A DNA stretch of 64,000 bases, taken from the NCBI RefSeq assembly GCF_022810765.1, contig NZ_CP094494.1:992001-1056000 (forward strand), written 5' to 3'. A program made the translations under genes and the position numbers. The first letter of the stretch is position 1; each line of letters begins with the position of its first letter. Source of the DNA: Winogradskyella sp. MH6. Lineage in GTDB: Bacteria; Bacteroidota; Bacteroidia; Flavobacteriales; Flavobacteriaceae. The notes under the pieces are model-generated. The model was not told where the DNA came from, ran no database searches, and saw only the letters and a program-made list of their open reading frames with translations. Shown piece by piece: positions 1-10,438 of this stretch.

Positions 1-1080
1 TTTATGCTTAAAGAAATATATGAACAGCCAGAAGCAATTTTAGACACTTTTAGAGGAAGACTTCTCAGTAATGAAGCAGTAATAAAACTAGCTGGTGTTG
101 AAGATAACATGAAAAAATTCCTGGCAGCAGACAGAATAATTGTTGTTGCTTGTGGTACTTCTTGGCATGCAGGTTTGGTTTCAGAATACATTTTCGAAGA
201 TCTAGCTAGAATACCTGTAGAGGTTGAATATGCTTCAGAATTTAGATATAGAAACCCTGTTATTACTGAAAAAGATATTGTTATTGCCATTTCTCAATCT
301 GGCGAAACCGCAGATACTCTTGCTGCAATAAAATTAGCAAAATCAAAAGGTGCTTTTGTATTTGGAGTATGTAATGTTGTTGGATCTTCTATAGCAAGAG
401 AAACAGATGCTGGTGCTTACACGCATGCAGGGCCTGAAATTGGTGTAGCATCTACCAAGGCATTTACCACTCAAATTACTGTATTAACGCTTATAGCTTT
501 AAGGTTAGCTAGAGCAAAAGGAACTATTTCAAGTTCAGAGTTTAGACACCACTTAATTGAGCTAGAAACTATACCTAACAAAGTAAAAGAGGCTCTTGAG
601 TCTGATGGGTATGTCAAGACTATTGCAGATATCTATAAAGACGCCAAAAATTTCTTATATCTAGGACGAGGTTATAACTTCCCTGTTGCTTTAGAAGGTG
701 CTCTAAAACTAAAAGAAATTTCTTATATCCATGCAGAAGGCTATCCAGCTGCCGAAATGAAACATGGACCTATTGCTTTAATTGACGAACAAATGCCAGT
801 TGTTGTTATTGCAACAAAGAAAGGACACTATGAGAAGGTTGTAAGTAACATCCAAGAAATAAAATCTAGAAAAGGTAAAATCATTGGTATAGTTACCAAA
901 GGTGATGTAAATGTAAGAGAATTAGCTGATCACGTTATAGAGGTGCCAGAAACCTTAGAGTGTCTTACACCACTTTTAACTACAATTCCTTTGCAATTAT
1001 TGTCATATCACATTGCGGTAATGTTAGAAAAAAATGTAGATCAACCTCGTAATCTTGCAAAATCTGTTACGGTAGAATAG
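1..1080 (+). CDS. glmS: Glutamine-fructose-6-phosphate aminotransferase (isomerizing), C-terminal part
   Basis: This is the 3' end of glmS, cut by the window start; the reading frame is open from base 1, so the Met at base 4 is internal. GlmS makes glucosamine-6-phosphate from fructose-6-phosphate and glutamine in the cytoplasm, the first step to UDP-GlcNAc for peptidoglycan and LPS. About 359 of the usual ~615 residues are visible and contain both SIS sugar-isomerase domains: the first has CGTSWHAG and SQSGETADT, the second GRGYNFPVALEGALKLKE and EMKHGPIALI. The chain ends LAKSVTVE, the family's conserved C-terminus. The N-terminal glutaminase domain lies outside the window. A strong hairpin follows the stop codon. 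Confidence 0.97.
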   Translation, partial: FMLKEIYEQPEAILDTFRGRLLSNEAVIKLAGVEDNMKKFLAADRIIVVACGTSWHAGLVSEYIFEDLARIPVEVEYASEFRYRNPVITEKDIVIAISQSGETADTLAAIKLAKSKGAFVFGVCNVVGSSIARETDAGAYTHAGPEIGVASTKAFTTQITVLTLIALRLARAKGTISSSEFRHHLIELETIPNKVKEALESDGYVKTIADIYKDAKNFLYLGRGYNFPVALEGALKLKEISYIHAEGYPAAEMKHGPIALIDEQMPVVVIATKKGHYEKVVSNIQEIKSRKGKIIGIVTKGDVNVRELADHVIEVPETLECLTPLLTTIPLQLLSYHIAVMLEKNVDQPRNLAKSVTVE

Positions 1081-1094
1081 ATTTTAGAAAAATA

Positions 1095-1145
1095 GTTAAA
1101 ACAACAAAAAGCGACTTTTAAAAAGTCGCTTTTTGTTGTTTTAAC
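1095..1145. terminator. Bidirectional terminator between glmS and the sulfotransferase gene
   Basis: A perfect 24-bp stem (1095-1118 paired with 1122-1145) closes on a 3-nt loop, with T-rich ends on both strands. It serves the convergent genes glmS and the sulfotransferase. The right arm is the last codons of the sulfotransferase gene and the loop falls in its TAA stop codon (1118-1120). Confidence 0.85.
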
Positions 1146-2509
1146 TGGCTATAAACTTTTTCAGTTTCATCCAAAAGTTTCTTATTGCATCCAGAAGTAT
1201 CAATAGTTTTGTTATTATTAAATGGCTTTACATTTGATAAATCAAAATCCATTTTTAATTCATTCTGTAAGTGAACAAGAACATCTTTTGGATTTGATAG
1301 ATAATCTTGATAGTCGATTAAAGTAATGGCTGAGTCGTCTAAAGTTAAAAGATATGAATAATAATTTAGCCAAACTGACAACCAATAATCTAATGTACCT
1401 TTATCATATTCAAATTCAACAGGCTTATTATCGAAACTAAACACCTTTTGATTATGACCAAACTCATGATGCCCTAACCAATCCATATAAGTTTCTATAA
1501 AATCATCATCGTGTTGAAAATCAGAAAATCTTAAATGTTGATTTAACAAAGAATCTGCATGCTCTACAGGATTACGAAATAAAAATATAGCTTTAAAATT
1601 CTTGTTTAAAGTTCTCAAAGAAGGATACCTTAAAATAAGATTATTATTCTTCGATAAATATAAATGTGAGTTATCACTTCTTATCAAGGACTGGTATGCC
1701 AAATACTTCTCATAGATTTCTTGCGATATGTCGTGCTTGATTAAAATAGCATCACCAATAAAGCTATCATTTAGAAATACCTTGAAAAAATATTCTTCTA
1801 AAGCTTCAATAGTATTTAACCCAAACATCATTTTGTCTCCATGCTTGCGTTCTTTAAGCTCTGTATTTTTAGGATTGTATAATTTTTTCCAAAGATTAGG
1901 TGCTAAAAGTAGAGGCATGTTAGAGTAATCTAAAGAACTAAATTTCCCAGCTTTAAATAATTGATCTGTTAAACTTGTAGTTCCAGCTCTTGCTAAACCA
2001 GATACAATTACAAAATCTGATTTCTCTGTAATCGTTTCGCCTTTTTTAAACTTCTTGTCAAATGAAAAAAGGAGTTTTGATAAATTATAATTATTGAGAA
2101 TTAACTTGTGAAAAAGCTTAGAGGCTTCTGAGTAATTATCATCATTCTTTTTCTTTTTGAAGATGAAAAAAGGAATGATACTTCCTAAAGAAATACTTAG
2201 GACAAACCATAATGAGCTAAAGTCTAAGCTTTCAAAATTTGCTTTAACAAATAAGCTATACAGATAAAGTGGTAAAATGGTCGCACCAGCTATTATAACG
2301 AAAGCCATTATAGTCTTTAGCAACGAAACAAGGATACGTTTCAGTGCACCAATTAATTTCTTTTGCTTTATACTTTCATCTTCCTTAGAAAGCACTTCAT
2401 TTGTAAGTGATACAGACGATTCTATTAGCTCAAAAAAAAGCTTTTTAAAAGCTATGATAGATGTAGCCAGAGCAAAGCCTGAAACACCTGCTACAATAAA
2501 ATATAACAT
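1118..2509 (-). CDS. Membrane-anchored sulfotransferase family protein
   Basis: A 463-residue protein with three predicted hydrophobic segments in the N-terminal third (about 1-20, 64-88, 100-118), then a cytosolic sulfotransferase fold. The PAPS 5'-phosphosulfate loop is visible as SGLARAGTTSL (170-180) and the 3'-phosphate motif as FRNPVEHADSLL (311-322). The family transfers sulfate from PAPS to hydroxyl or amino groups of glycans, lipids or small molecules; the acceptor cannot be read from sequence. The start codon overlaps the stop of the upstream small membrane gene (TAATG at 2507-2511), so the two are translationally coupled. It is the last gene of a leftward operon with an arylsulfotransferase-like protein. 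The sulfotransferase fold is clear; the biological substrate is unknown. Confidence 0.85.
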   Translation of the reverse strand: MLYFIVAGVSGFALATSIIAFKKLFFELIESSVSLTNEVLSKEDESIKQKKLIGALKRILVSLLKTIMAFVIIAGATILPLYLYSLFVKANFESLDFSSLWFVLSISLGSIIPFFIFKKKKNDDNYSEASKLFHKLILNNYNLSKLLFSFDKKFKKGETITEKSDFVIVSGLARAGTTSLTDQLFKAGKFSSLDYSNMPLLLAPNLWKKLYNPKNTELKERKHGDKMMFGLNTIEALEEYFFKVFLNDSFIGDAILIKHDISQEIYEKYLAYQSLIRSDNSHLYLSKNNNLILRYPSLRTLNKNFKAIFLFRNPVEHADSLLNQHLRFSDFQHDDDFIETYMDWLGHHEFGHNQKVFSFDNKPVEFEYDKGTLDYWLSVWLNYYSYLLTLDDSAITLIDYQDYLSNPKDVLVHLQNELKMDFDLSNVKPFNNNKTIDTSGCNKKLLDETEKVYSQLKQQKATF

Positions 2510-2652
2510 TATCCTTTCTTAAATAAATTTCGAAAGAATTTTTTAATAGGAATCCATAGCACTACTCCAAACGAGAAAATAACAAGAAGAGCAATAAAAA
2601 TAATGATTAGCAATGTTCCAAGTCCTAATCCAGGTCCAATATAATTAAGCAT
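2509..2652 (-). CDS. Small single-span membrane protein (47 aa)
   Basis: A short gene that sits exactly in the gap between the arylsulfotransferase-like gene and the sulfotransferase gene. It starts with ATG at 2652 and ends with TAA overlapping the next ATG. The peptide begins MLNYIGPGLGLG, has one strongly hydrophobic segment of about 25 residues, and ends in a basic tail IPIKKFFRNLFKKG. I remember small proteins with a similar YIGPGxG start and basic end next to sulfotransferase, alkaline-phosphatase-superfamily and polysaccharide genes, but cannot confirm the family here. The tight packing (11 bp from the upstream stop, TAATG overlap downstream) is strong evidence that it is real. Function unknown; a membrane partner of the sulfotransferase is an inference. 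Confidence 0.7.
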   Translation of the reverse strand: MLNYIGPGLGLGTLLIIIFIALLVIFSFGVVLWIPIKKFFRNLFKKG

Positions 2653-2663
2653 AATAGTAGATT

Positions 2664-3968
2664 TTAAAAATTAATATTAGTATATATTGTTGTCCAATTA
2701 GAAAGATAATGATATCCTTCTATATCACTTTTTATTACAGTCTTTAAGACAACACCATTCTCATTCAATACCCACAATATTCCAGCTCCCTGTTCTTCAA
2801 TAAACATATCTCCATTGGGTAGTATTTCATACAAACCCTCTGCTCCTGTAAAAATTTCATTTTCAATAAATTGATCTTCGTAAAGGGCTTCAAATGAATC
2901 TGTTTCAAAGTTATAAATAAGAACATTTGAATGTGTTATTTTTCGTTGAATAGTTCCATTACTTGGTTTAAATTCATTTTTATTAAAATATACATCCCAC
3001 GCAGGTGAATTATTATTAAATATTGCTATTGTATTGTCAGATAAGACATCTACATCATGTTGAAAAGTAAAAGGTCCGTCTATAACAGTTATCACCTTCC
3101 CTGTTGATGGTCTAAAATGAACTATTGTTGACAGATGTCTGAAGCTCAAAAACAAATCACCTTTATTATAATAACTTGAACTATCAATTACTACAGGTTG
3201 TATGTCATTTAAGTGAAATGGATCAGTAATGTGCGTGGCTTTATTCATTAATTCATCCAATTCATTTTCTAAAAAAATATCCGTTAAAGATTTACTATAT
3301 AATGTCTTACCTGTTTCAGCATCCACATTTATAATAAGATCATCTCTATATTCAGTTTTTTTGCCATCAACTGAAACTGTCTTTGGGACAATTAAACCAT
3401 CCTCATGCTTTACACCTGGAATCCATATATTTCCTTTATGATCTAAATTCATTGCATGATGAAAAATAAAATCCTTGTTAAACCATTTAACTTTTGAAGT
3501 TGAGTCCAATCTTAAAAGTCCAGGTTTTTCATTACAAGATGCTATTAAATCCCTATTAGCCATTAGTCTTGTTGGATATAATCGATCATTTTGACCAACT
3601 TCATAATACTTAGACAAAACTTCAACAGGTAATTTCCATGCTTTTAAAATTTTATCTGATTTAAAATTCTTTAGCTCAATATTAAACTGATCTCCACTCC
3701 TGTAAGCATATGAACCATATAAATCGTAACTTAGGTTATTAATATCTTTTAAGTCCTTTTCCTTGGTTTTTAAATAATACTCTGGGGCACGGAAAAAATG
3801 GTTAAAAGCCATTTTCATATTAGATGGTATTTCTGAAAAAGCTCTTATTGGGTCTGTTAAAGGTCCTGCTGCATTTTGACCAAGCGCTGCATTCCTAACA
3901 ATACCACTCCAAAGCATCAAAACAAAAATTCCAATAATAATTAAAGCCAATTTTCTTATTGTCTTCAT
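2664..3968 (-). CDS. Arylsulfotransferase-like (ASST) beta-propeller protein, membrane-anchored
   Basis: A 434-residue protein with an N-terminal signal anchor (LALIIIGIFVLMLWSGIV, about residues 7-24) and a periplasmic domain with propeller-type repeats: LLRLDSTSKVKW, HHAMNLDHKGNIWI, FQHDVDVLSDNTIAIFNN and LYEILPNGDMFIEEQ. The conserved HHAMNLDHKGN and QHDVDVL stretches resemble arylsulfate sulfotransferases (ASST), which move sulfate from phenolic sulfate donors through a catalytic histidine without PAPS. It is shorter than classical ASST (about 570-600 residues) and closer to the Arylsulfotransf_2 group. It is the first gene of a three-gene leftward operon with a small membrane protein and a PAPS-type sulfotransferase. 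Enzyme activity is inferred; a substrate-binding propeller is an alternative. Confidence 0.65.
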   Translation of the reverse strand: MKTIRKLALIIIGIFVLMLWSGIVRNAALGQNAAGPLTDPIRAFSEIPSNMKMAFNHFFRAPEYYLKTKEKDLKDINNLSYDLYGSYAYRSGDQFNIELKNFKSDKILKAWKLPVEVLSKYYEVGQNDRLYPTRLMANRDLIASCNEKPGLLRLDSTSKVKWFNKDFIFHHAMNLDHKGNIWIPGVKHEDGLIVPKTVSVDGKKTEYRDDLIINVDAETGKTLYSKSLTDIFLENELDELMNKATHITDPFHLNDIQPVVIDSSSYYNKGDLFLSFRHLSTIVHFRPSTGKVITVIDGPFTFQHDVDVLSDNTIAIFNNNSPAWDVYFNKNEFKPSNGTIQRKITHSNVLIYNFETDSFEALYEDQFIENEIFTGAEGLYEILPNGDMFIEEQGAGILWVLNENGVVLKTVIKSDIEGYHYLSNWTTIYTNINF

Positions 3969-4298
3969 TTTAGTTTGTTTTAGGTTAGTTTATAATATTA
4001 CCTCAATAATAAGATTAAATCAATTTATGACTTAAAATACTCCATATAAAGCAGTTTTATACGTTGTGTTAAGTCAATAGATATATAAAACAGACAAATT
4101 ACCTGTATAAGAGTAGGTTGTAAAAACAAACGGCGGAGGTAAAATTTATATTAATGCTTCTAACATTGCTAATATTGTAATTTTAATAGGTTAAAATTCA
4201 TAATAAGTACTATGCGTGCATAATTTTTTGAGAATTTCTTACCTAATTTTCATATATTTATTTAAATTGGCATCGAATAAATTAACTAATTCTCTAAA
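3969..4298. other. 330-bp divergent intergenic region
   Basis: AT-rich spacer between the divergent ASST-like gene and the TonB receptor gene. I see no supported gene. A near-consensus -7 element TATATTTA lies at 4253-4260, about 40 bp before the receptor ATG, and is the best promoter candidate. A GGAGGT sequence at 4135-4140 stands out in an otherwise AT-rich context but has no credible gene behind it. Confidence 0.5.
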
Positions 4299-7100
4299 AT
4301 GAAGACAATCTTAAAGCTTTTTACATTACTTTTTTGTGTGGCATCTTTTGCTCAAACCACAGTAAAAGGTAAAATTATTGATGATACTGGGTTACCCTTA
4401 CCTGGTGCAAATATAGTAGTAGTTGGTACCAGTTCTGGTACTGTTTCAGATTTTGACGGTAACTATACCCTTTCTGTAGATCAAAACCCTCCATTTTCAA
4501 TTCGTATAAGTTATACTGGTTTTGAAGCTCAAACTATTGAGATAACAAGTAACGAACAAACTGTAGATGTCACCCTAAAAGAAGGGAACTCATTAGATGA
4601 AGTTGTAATATCAGCTTCTCGTACTCCAGAGCGTATTTTTGAATCCCCTGTTACAGTTGAACGTTTTGGACTGAAAGAAATTAAAAACACTGCGTCTGTA
4701 GATTTTTATGATGGTTTAGAAAATCTAAAAGGGGTTGATATAAACACTAACAGTTTAACCTTTAAATCCATCAACACCAGAGGTTTTGCAACGTTTGCTA
4801 ATACACGTTTTATGCAATTGGTAGATGGAATGGATAACTCTGCGCCAGCACTTAACTTCCCGCTTGGTAATTTATTAGGTATGACCGAAACAGATGTACA
4901 AAGTGTAGAGTTACTACCTGGGGCTGCTTCTGCTTTATACGGAGCAAATGCATTTAATGGTATCTTATTCATGCGAAGCAAAAATCCTTTTGATCACCAA
5001 GGTATAAGTGGTTACCTCAAAAGAGGTATTACCTCACAAGAAGCTGCTGGAGACAATGATTATACGGATCTAGGTGTTAGAATGGCATATAAATTTAGCG
5101 AAAAGTTTGCTGCTAAAGTTAATTTTGGCTACTTAAAAGGTACTGACTGGTATGCTGTTAACGAACAAGACAAGCTTAACCGTGGATTAACTAGAGCTGA
5201 TATTGATTATGATGGAATCAATGTATATGGTGATGAAGTAAGTACCAATATTAATGATGTTGCTCAAACATTAGAAAGCTTAGGCTTAGCTCCTTCTGGT
5301 GCTTCAGCACTTGTTCCTTCAGTAGATGTTAGTAGAACTGGTTATAACGAAAGAGATTTAACAAATTACAATGCTGAAAGTATAAAAGCTGATTGGGGAC
5401 TTTATTTCCGTCCTTGGGAAAACGATTTTGAAATCCAATATGTAGGCAAGGTAGGCTCAGGTAACACTATTTACCAAGGAGCTAACAGATATAATATCAA
5501 AAACTTCTTCTTACAGCAACACAAACTTGAAATTAGAAACGATAACTTTTTCGTAAGAGGATATATTACAGAAGATAAGGCTGGTGATTCTTATGATATG
5601 GTATTCACGGGTATCAATATCAACAGAGCGTGGAAAGATGATTCAACATGGTTTGGAGAATATGTTGGAGCTTATATAGGAGCAACCTTAAGTGGCGCTA
5701 CTGATGAACAAGCTCATATCGCTGCAAGAACTCAAGCTGATACAGGAAGATATTTGCCAGGCACACCAGAATTTCAAGCGGCTTTCAACAGAAGTACTAA
5801 TGACCCAGATTTAACTACTGGTTCTAAATTTCAAGATAACTCAAAAATTTATCATGCAGATGCAAATTACAACTTTGGAGACTTAGTAGATTTTGCTGAA
5901 ATTCAAGTAGGTGGTTCTTATAGAAGATATCGTTTAAACTCTTTTGGAACAATCTACACAGATAATGATGGTCCTATTAACTATTCTGAAGTTGGTATTT
6001 ATACTCAGCTACAAAGATCTTTAGAATTATCTGAAAGTGTAGAACTTAAACTTACAGGTTCTTTAAGATATGATAAATCTGAATTATTTGATGGATTCTT
6101 TTCACCAAGATTATCTGCTGGTTTTACAATTAATCAAGACCACAATATTAGAGCTTCTTTTCAAACAGGATTTAGAAATCCAACAACTCAAGACTTGTAT
6201 ATTGGCTTAGATGTTGGTAGAGCTATTTTAGTTGGTGGTGCTCCTGATAACCCTGCAAGAGATATAAGACCTTACGAGTTAAGTGCAAACGGTACTGCTA
6301 TTACAGGGCAATCAAATATTGCTTTTGATGGTACCGGAGCGTACAACAATTCATTCTTAGCTAATTCTGTAGGAGCTTTTGCTGCATCAGGAGATCCTAC
6401 TACATTAGAAATAGGAAATTCTAACTTAGTGCAACCAGAACAAGTAAGCTCAGTTGAAGTTGGTTATCGCGGTAAGTTAGGTGATATAATTGTTGATGCT
6501 TCTGCATATTATAACCAGTACCAAGATTTCTTGGCTAATGAAACTGTAATTGCTCCATTTTATGGTGATGTGCAATTAACACAAACGTTACCTAATGGCA
6601 CTCCTTTAGCGGTTGCCGCAATTGCTAATGGCGACTTTCAAGCTTACCAAACTTATACTAACTCAGATGAAACTGTAAATTCTTATGGTGCAGCAATACA
6701 AGTATCAGCTAAAGTATTTGATGGTTTTGACCTTAGTGCAAACTACACCTATTCTAAATTAGATTTTGATGTAAAAGCTAATCCAGATTTTAGAACAAAC
6801 TTCAACACACCAGAACACAAAGTAAAAGCTTCTTTCGGTAAGACCGAATTATTTAAAAACTTTGGTTTTAATGTATCTTGGAGATGGAGTGATAACTACT
6901 TCTGGGAAGCATCTTTTGGAGATGGAGATGTACCTTCTTTCAATGTTCTTGATGCACAAATCAACTTTAGAATTCCTAGCTTAAAATCTACTTTAAAAGC
7001 AGGTGCTACGAACTTATTACAAGACGAATATTTTACTGCATTTGGTACAGGTTTCATCGGATCACAGTATTATGTGTCTTGGACTATTAACAACTTATAA
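4299..7100 (+). CDS. TonB-dependent receptor with CarboxypepD_reg-like domain
   Basis: A 933-residue outer-membrane receptor. A Sec signal peptide (MKTILKLFTLLFCVASFAQ) is followed by a carboxypeptidase-regulatory-like domain (about 20-100; GKIIDDTGLPLPGANIVV), a plug (EVVISASRTPERIFESPVTVE ... INTRGF ... GAASALYGANAFNGILFM) and a beta-barrel with the typical LRYDKSELFDGFFSPRLSAGF and FQTGFRNPTTQDLY stretches. Such receptors import bulky substrates with energy from TonB-ExbBD. The downstream SGNH lipoprotein begins 20 bp after the stop, so receptor and lipoprotein probably work as a pair, in the manner of SusC/SusD but with a hydrolase-like lipoprotein instead of SusD. Substrate unknown. Confidence 0.92.
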   Translation: MKTILKLFTLLFCVASFAQTTVKGKIIDDTGLPLPGANIVVVGTSSGTVSDFDGNYTLSVDQNPPFSIRISYTGFEAQTIEITSNEQTVDVTLKEGNSLDEVVISASRTPERIFESPVTVERFGLKEIKNTASVDFYDGLENLKGVDINTNSLTFKSINTRGFATFANTRFMQLVDGMDNSAPALNFPLGNLLGMTETDVQSVELLPGAASALYGANAFNGILFMRSKNPFDHQGISGYLKRGITSQEAAGDNDYTDLGVRMAYKFSEKFAAKVNFGYLKGTDWYAVNEQDKLNRGLTRADIDYDGINVYGDEVSTNINDVAQTLESLGLAPSGASALVPSVDVSRTGYNERDLTNYNAESIKADWGLYFRPWENDFEIQYVGKVGSGNTIYQGANRYNIKNFFLQQHKLEIRNDNFFVRGYITEDKAGDSYDMVFTGININRAWKDDSTWFGEYVGAYIGATLSGATDEQAHIAARTQADTGRYLPGTPEFQAAFNRSTNDPDLTTGSKFQDNSKIYHADANYNFGDLVDFAEIQVGGSYRRYRLNSFGTIYTDNDGPINYSEVGIYTQLQRSLELSESVELKLTGSLRYDKSELFDGFFSPRLSAGFTINQDHNIRASFQTGFRNPTTQDLYIGLDVGRAILVGGAPDNPARDIRPYELSANGTAITGQSNIAFDGTGAYNNSFLANSVGAFAASGDPTTLEIGNSNLVQPEQVSSVEVGYRGKLGDIIVDASAYYNQYQDFLANETVIAPFYGDVQLTQTLPNGTPLAVAAIANGDFQAYQTYTNSDETVNSYGAAIQVSAKVFDGFDLSANYTYSKLDFDVKANPDFRTNFNTPEHKVKASFGKTELFKNFGFNVSWRWSDNYFWEASFGDGDVPSFNVLDAQINFRIPSLKSTLKAGATNLLQDEYFTAFGTGFIGSQYYVSWTINNL

Positions 7101-7120
7101 TAACGGAAAAGAAAATCAAG

Positions 7121-8746
7121 ATGAAAAAAATTAAATATATAGCACTGTCATTACTAACCTTAGGAATGGTAGCTTGCGAAAATGATTTAGTACAAGATTT
7201 AAGAGATAGAAATGACAATAGTGGCGAACCTCTGCCGGAATTAACTGCTGGTTCCGCAGATTTTTCAAATTACGTTTCTATTGGTGCTTCTTTTACAGCG
7301 GGCTTTACAGACAATGCCCTTTTTATTGCTAGTCAAGAAAATTCTTTTCCAAATATTATGGCAAGTAAGTTTGCCAATATTGGTGGCGGAATATTTAATC
7401 AACCTATGATGAACGATAATTTTGGTGGTTTAGCCGTTGGCGGAAACAGAATAACTGATCCAAGGCTGGTATTTGGAGGAGCAGGACCTGTTCCTCTTGA
7501 GGCCGTTGTTGGACCAGTTACGGTTTCAACAGACATAGCCTTAAATAATCCAACAGGCCCATTCAACAATTTAGGAATTCCAGGAGCAAAAAGTTTTCAT
7601 TTAGTAGCACCTGGTTATGGTAATTTAGCCAATTTCCCTGCTGCAGCTAATCCTTATGCTGTTCGTGTTACAGGAAATGCACCTAACGCCAGTATTTTAG
7701 AGTTAGCTATGGCTCAAAACCCAACATTCTTCTCAATATCAGAAGTAGGTGGAAATGATGTTTTAGGCTATGCGCTTTCTGGTGGAGATGGATCAAATCC
7801 TATAACCGACACTCCAACTTTTAATGCATCACTAAATGCATTAGTAGCTGGTTTAACCTCAACTGGTGCAAAAGGTGTTATAGGGAATCTACCTAATATT
7901 ACAAGTTTATCTCATTTTACAACAGTACCACACGACCCACTAGATCCAAGTAACGAAACTTTTGGCCCTTTAATCCCTACATTAAACGGAATTTTCGGTC
8001 AAATAAATTTAGTTTATGAGGCTCTTGGTCAACCAGAAAGAGCTATTGTTTTCTCAGAGACTTCAGCTAGTCCTGTTGTTATAAAAGATGAAAGTTTAGT
8101 AGATATATCTGCACAAATGGCTGCTGCATTTAATGCCAGCCCAACGTTCCCTGCATTTATCCAATCATTAGGATTACCTGCTGCAGCTGCACCGTTAGTA
8201 GCAAATCTATTAGGCGCGACTTATGGACAAACTAGACAAGCAACTGCGGAGGATTTATTAGTTCTACCTAGTAGTTCTGTAATAGGTACAGTAAATAGCG
8301 ATTTCTATGCCTTTTTAACAAGTCAAGGAATACCAGCAACGCTTGCTGGTCAGTTTTCTGTCGAAGGTATTACGTATCCATTAGATGATAAATGGGTATT
8401 GTTACCATCAGAACAAGCAGAAATTGCAATGGCTACTCAAGAATATAATGCCACAATTTCCAACGTAGCGAGCACTAACAATTTAGCATTGGTTGATTTA
8501 AACTCAATATTAGAGCAAGCTTCAACGACTGGAATTATGTTTGACGATTACAATATGAACACCGATTTAGTATTTGGCGGTTTAGTAAGCTTAGACGGTG
8601 TGCATTTAACAGCAAGAGGTTATGCCCTAATGGCTAATAGCTTTTTGGAAGCTATTGATGCTACTTATGGCTCAAATTTTGGAGCTTCAGGAAACCTAGC
8701 AGAAGCTGGCGATTTTCCAACAAACTACTCTCCAACACTACAGTAA
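7121..8746 (+). CDS. SGNH/GDSL-type surface lipoprotein
   Basis: A 541-residue exported lipoprotein: signal peptide ending in a lipobox with Cys19 (LGMVAC). SGNH-hydrolase blocks are visible: block I YVSIGASFTAG with Ser57 (GxS in place of GDS), block III GGNDV (Asn212, Asp213) and block V DGVHLT (Asp492, His495), giving a plausible Ser-Asp-His triad. The family hydrolyses ester bonds in lipids or acylated glycans. The chain is longer than usual GDSL enzymes (200-350 residues) because of an insertion between blocks III and V. It is co-transcribed with the TonB receptor upstream and followed by a terminator. Substrate is unknown; an acyl ester or lipid captured for the receptor is an inference. 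Confidence 0.8.
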   Translation: MKKIKYIALSLLTLGMVACENDLVQDLRDRNDNSGEPLPELTAGSADFSNYVSIGASFTAGFTDNALFIASQENSFPNIMASKFANIGGGIFNQPMMNDNFGGLAVGGNRITDPRLVFGGAGPVPLEAVVGPVTVSTDIALNNPTGPFNNLGIPGAKSFHLVAPGYGNLANFPAAANPYAVRVTGNAPNASILELAMAQNPTFFSISEVGGNDVLGYALSGGDGSNPITDTPTFNASLNALVAGLTSTGAKGVIGNLPNITSLSHFTTVPHDPLDPSNETFGPLIPTLNGIFGQINLVYEALGQPERAIVFSETSASPVVIKDESLVDISAQMAAAFNASPTFPAFIQSLGLPAAAAPLVANLLGATYGQTRQATAEDLLVLPSSSVIGTVNSDFYAFLTSQGIPATLAGQFSVEGITYPLDDKWVLLPSEQAEIAMATQEYNATISNVASTNNLALVDLNSILEQASTTGIMFDDYNMNTDLVFGGLVSLDGVHLTARGYALMANSFLEAIDATYGSNFGASGNLAEAGDFPTNYSPTLQ

Positions 8747-8767
8747 AATAGATTTTATAATCCGTAT

Positions 8768-8800
8768 AAAAGCGCACTCAACTCGAGTGCGTTTTTTTTT
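8768..8800 (+). terminator. Rho-independent terminator after the SGNH lipoprotein gene
   Basis: A 7-bp GC-rich stem (CGCACTC 8773-8779 with GAGTGCG 8785-8791) and a 5-nt loop are followed by nine T residues. It closes the receptor-lipoprotein operon and separates it from atpD. Confidence 0.85.
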
Positions 8801-8833
8801 ATTTAAAAAGATCTATTTTTTTAAATAAAACCA

Positions 8834-8841
8834 TATCTTTG
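8834..8841 (+). promoter_or_regulatory. -7 promoter element for atpD
   Basis: TATCTTTG matches the Bacteroidota -7 consensus TAnnTTTG. It implies a 5' leader of roughly 80 nt before the atpD ATG. A good -33 TTTG is not visible at the right distance; the region there is T-rich. Confidence 0.6.
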
Positions 8842-8863
8842 CAGCGCGAAAAACGCACGTACT

Positions 8864-8889
8864 CAACACAAACATAAAGTGTTGTTTTT
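8864..8889 (+). promoter_or_regulatory. Terminator-like hairpin in the atpD leader
   Basis: CAACAC (8864-8869) can pair with GTGTTG (8879-8884) and is followed at once by five T. It lies between the predicted promoter and the atpD start, so it could act as a weak attenuator. The stem is only 6 bp, so this is tentative. Confidence 0.3.
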
Positions 8890-8923
8890 CAGATTTAAAT
8901 TATTGCAAAACAAAAACATATAA

Positions 8924-10435
<1,512 letters not shown>

Positions 10436-10438
10436 AAT

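Noticed and set aside
2277..2522. Plus-strand open frame of 81 residues inside the sulfotransferase region
   Set aside because: It is a shadow of the N-terminal membrane segments on the other strand, with no family resemblance.
4135..4179. GGAGGT followed by a short ATG frame (8 residues) in the ASST-receptor gap
   Set aside because: Spacing of 13 nt is too long, Bacteroidota rarely use Shine-Dalgarno sequences, and the peptide is too short to support.
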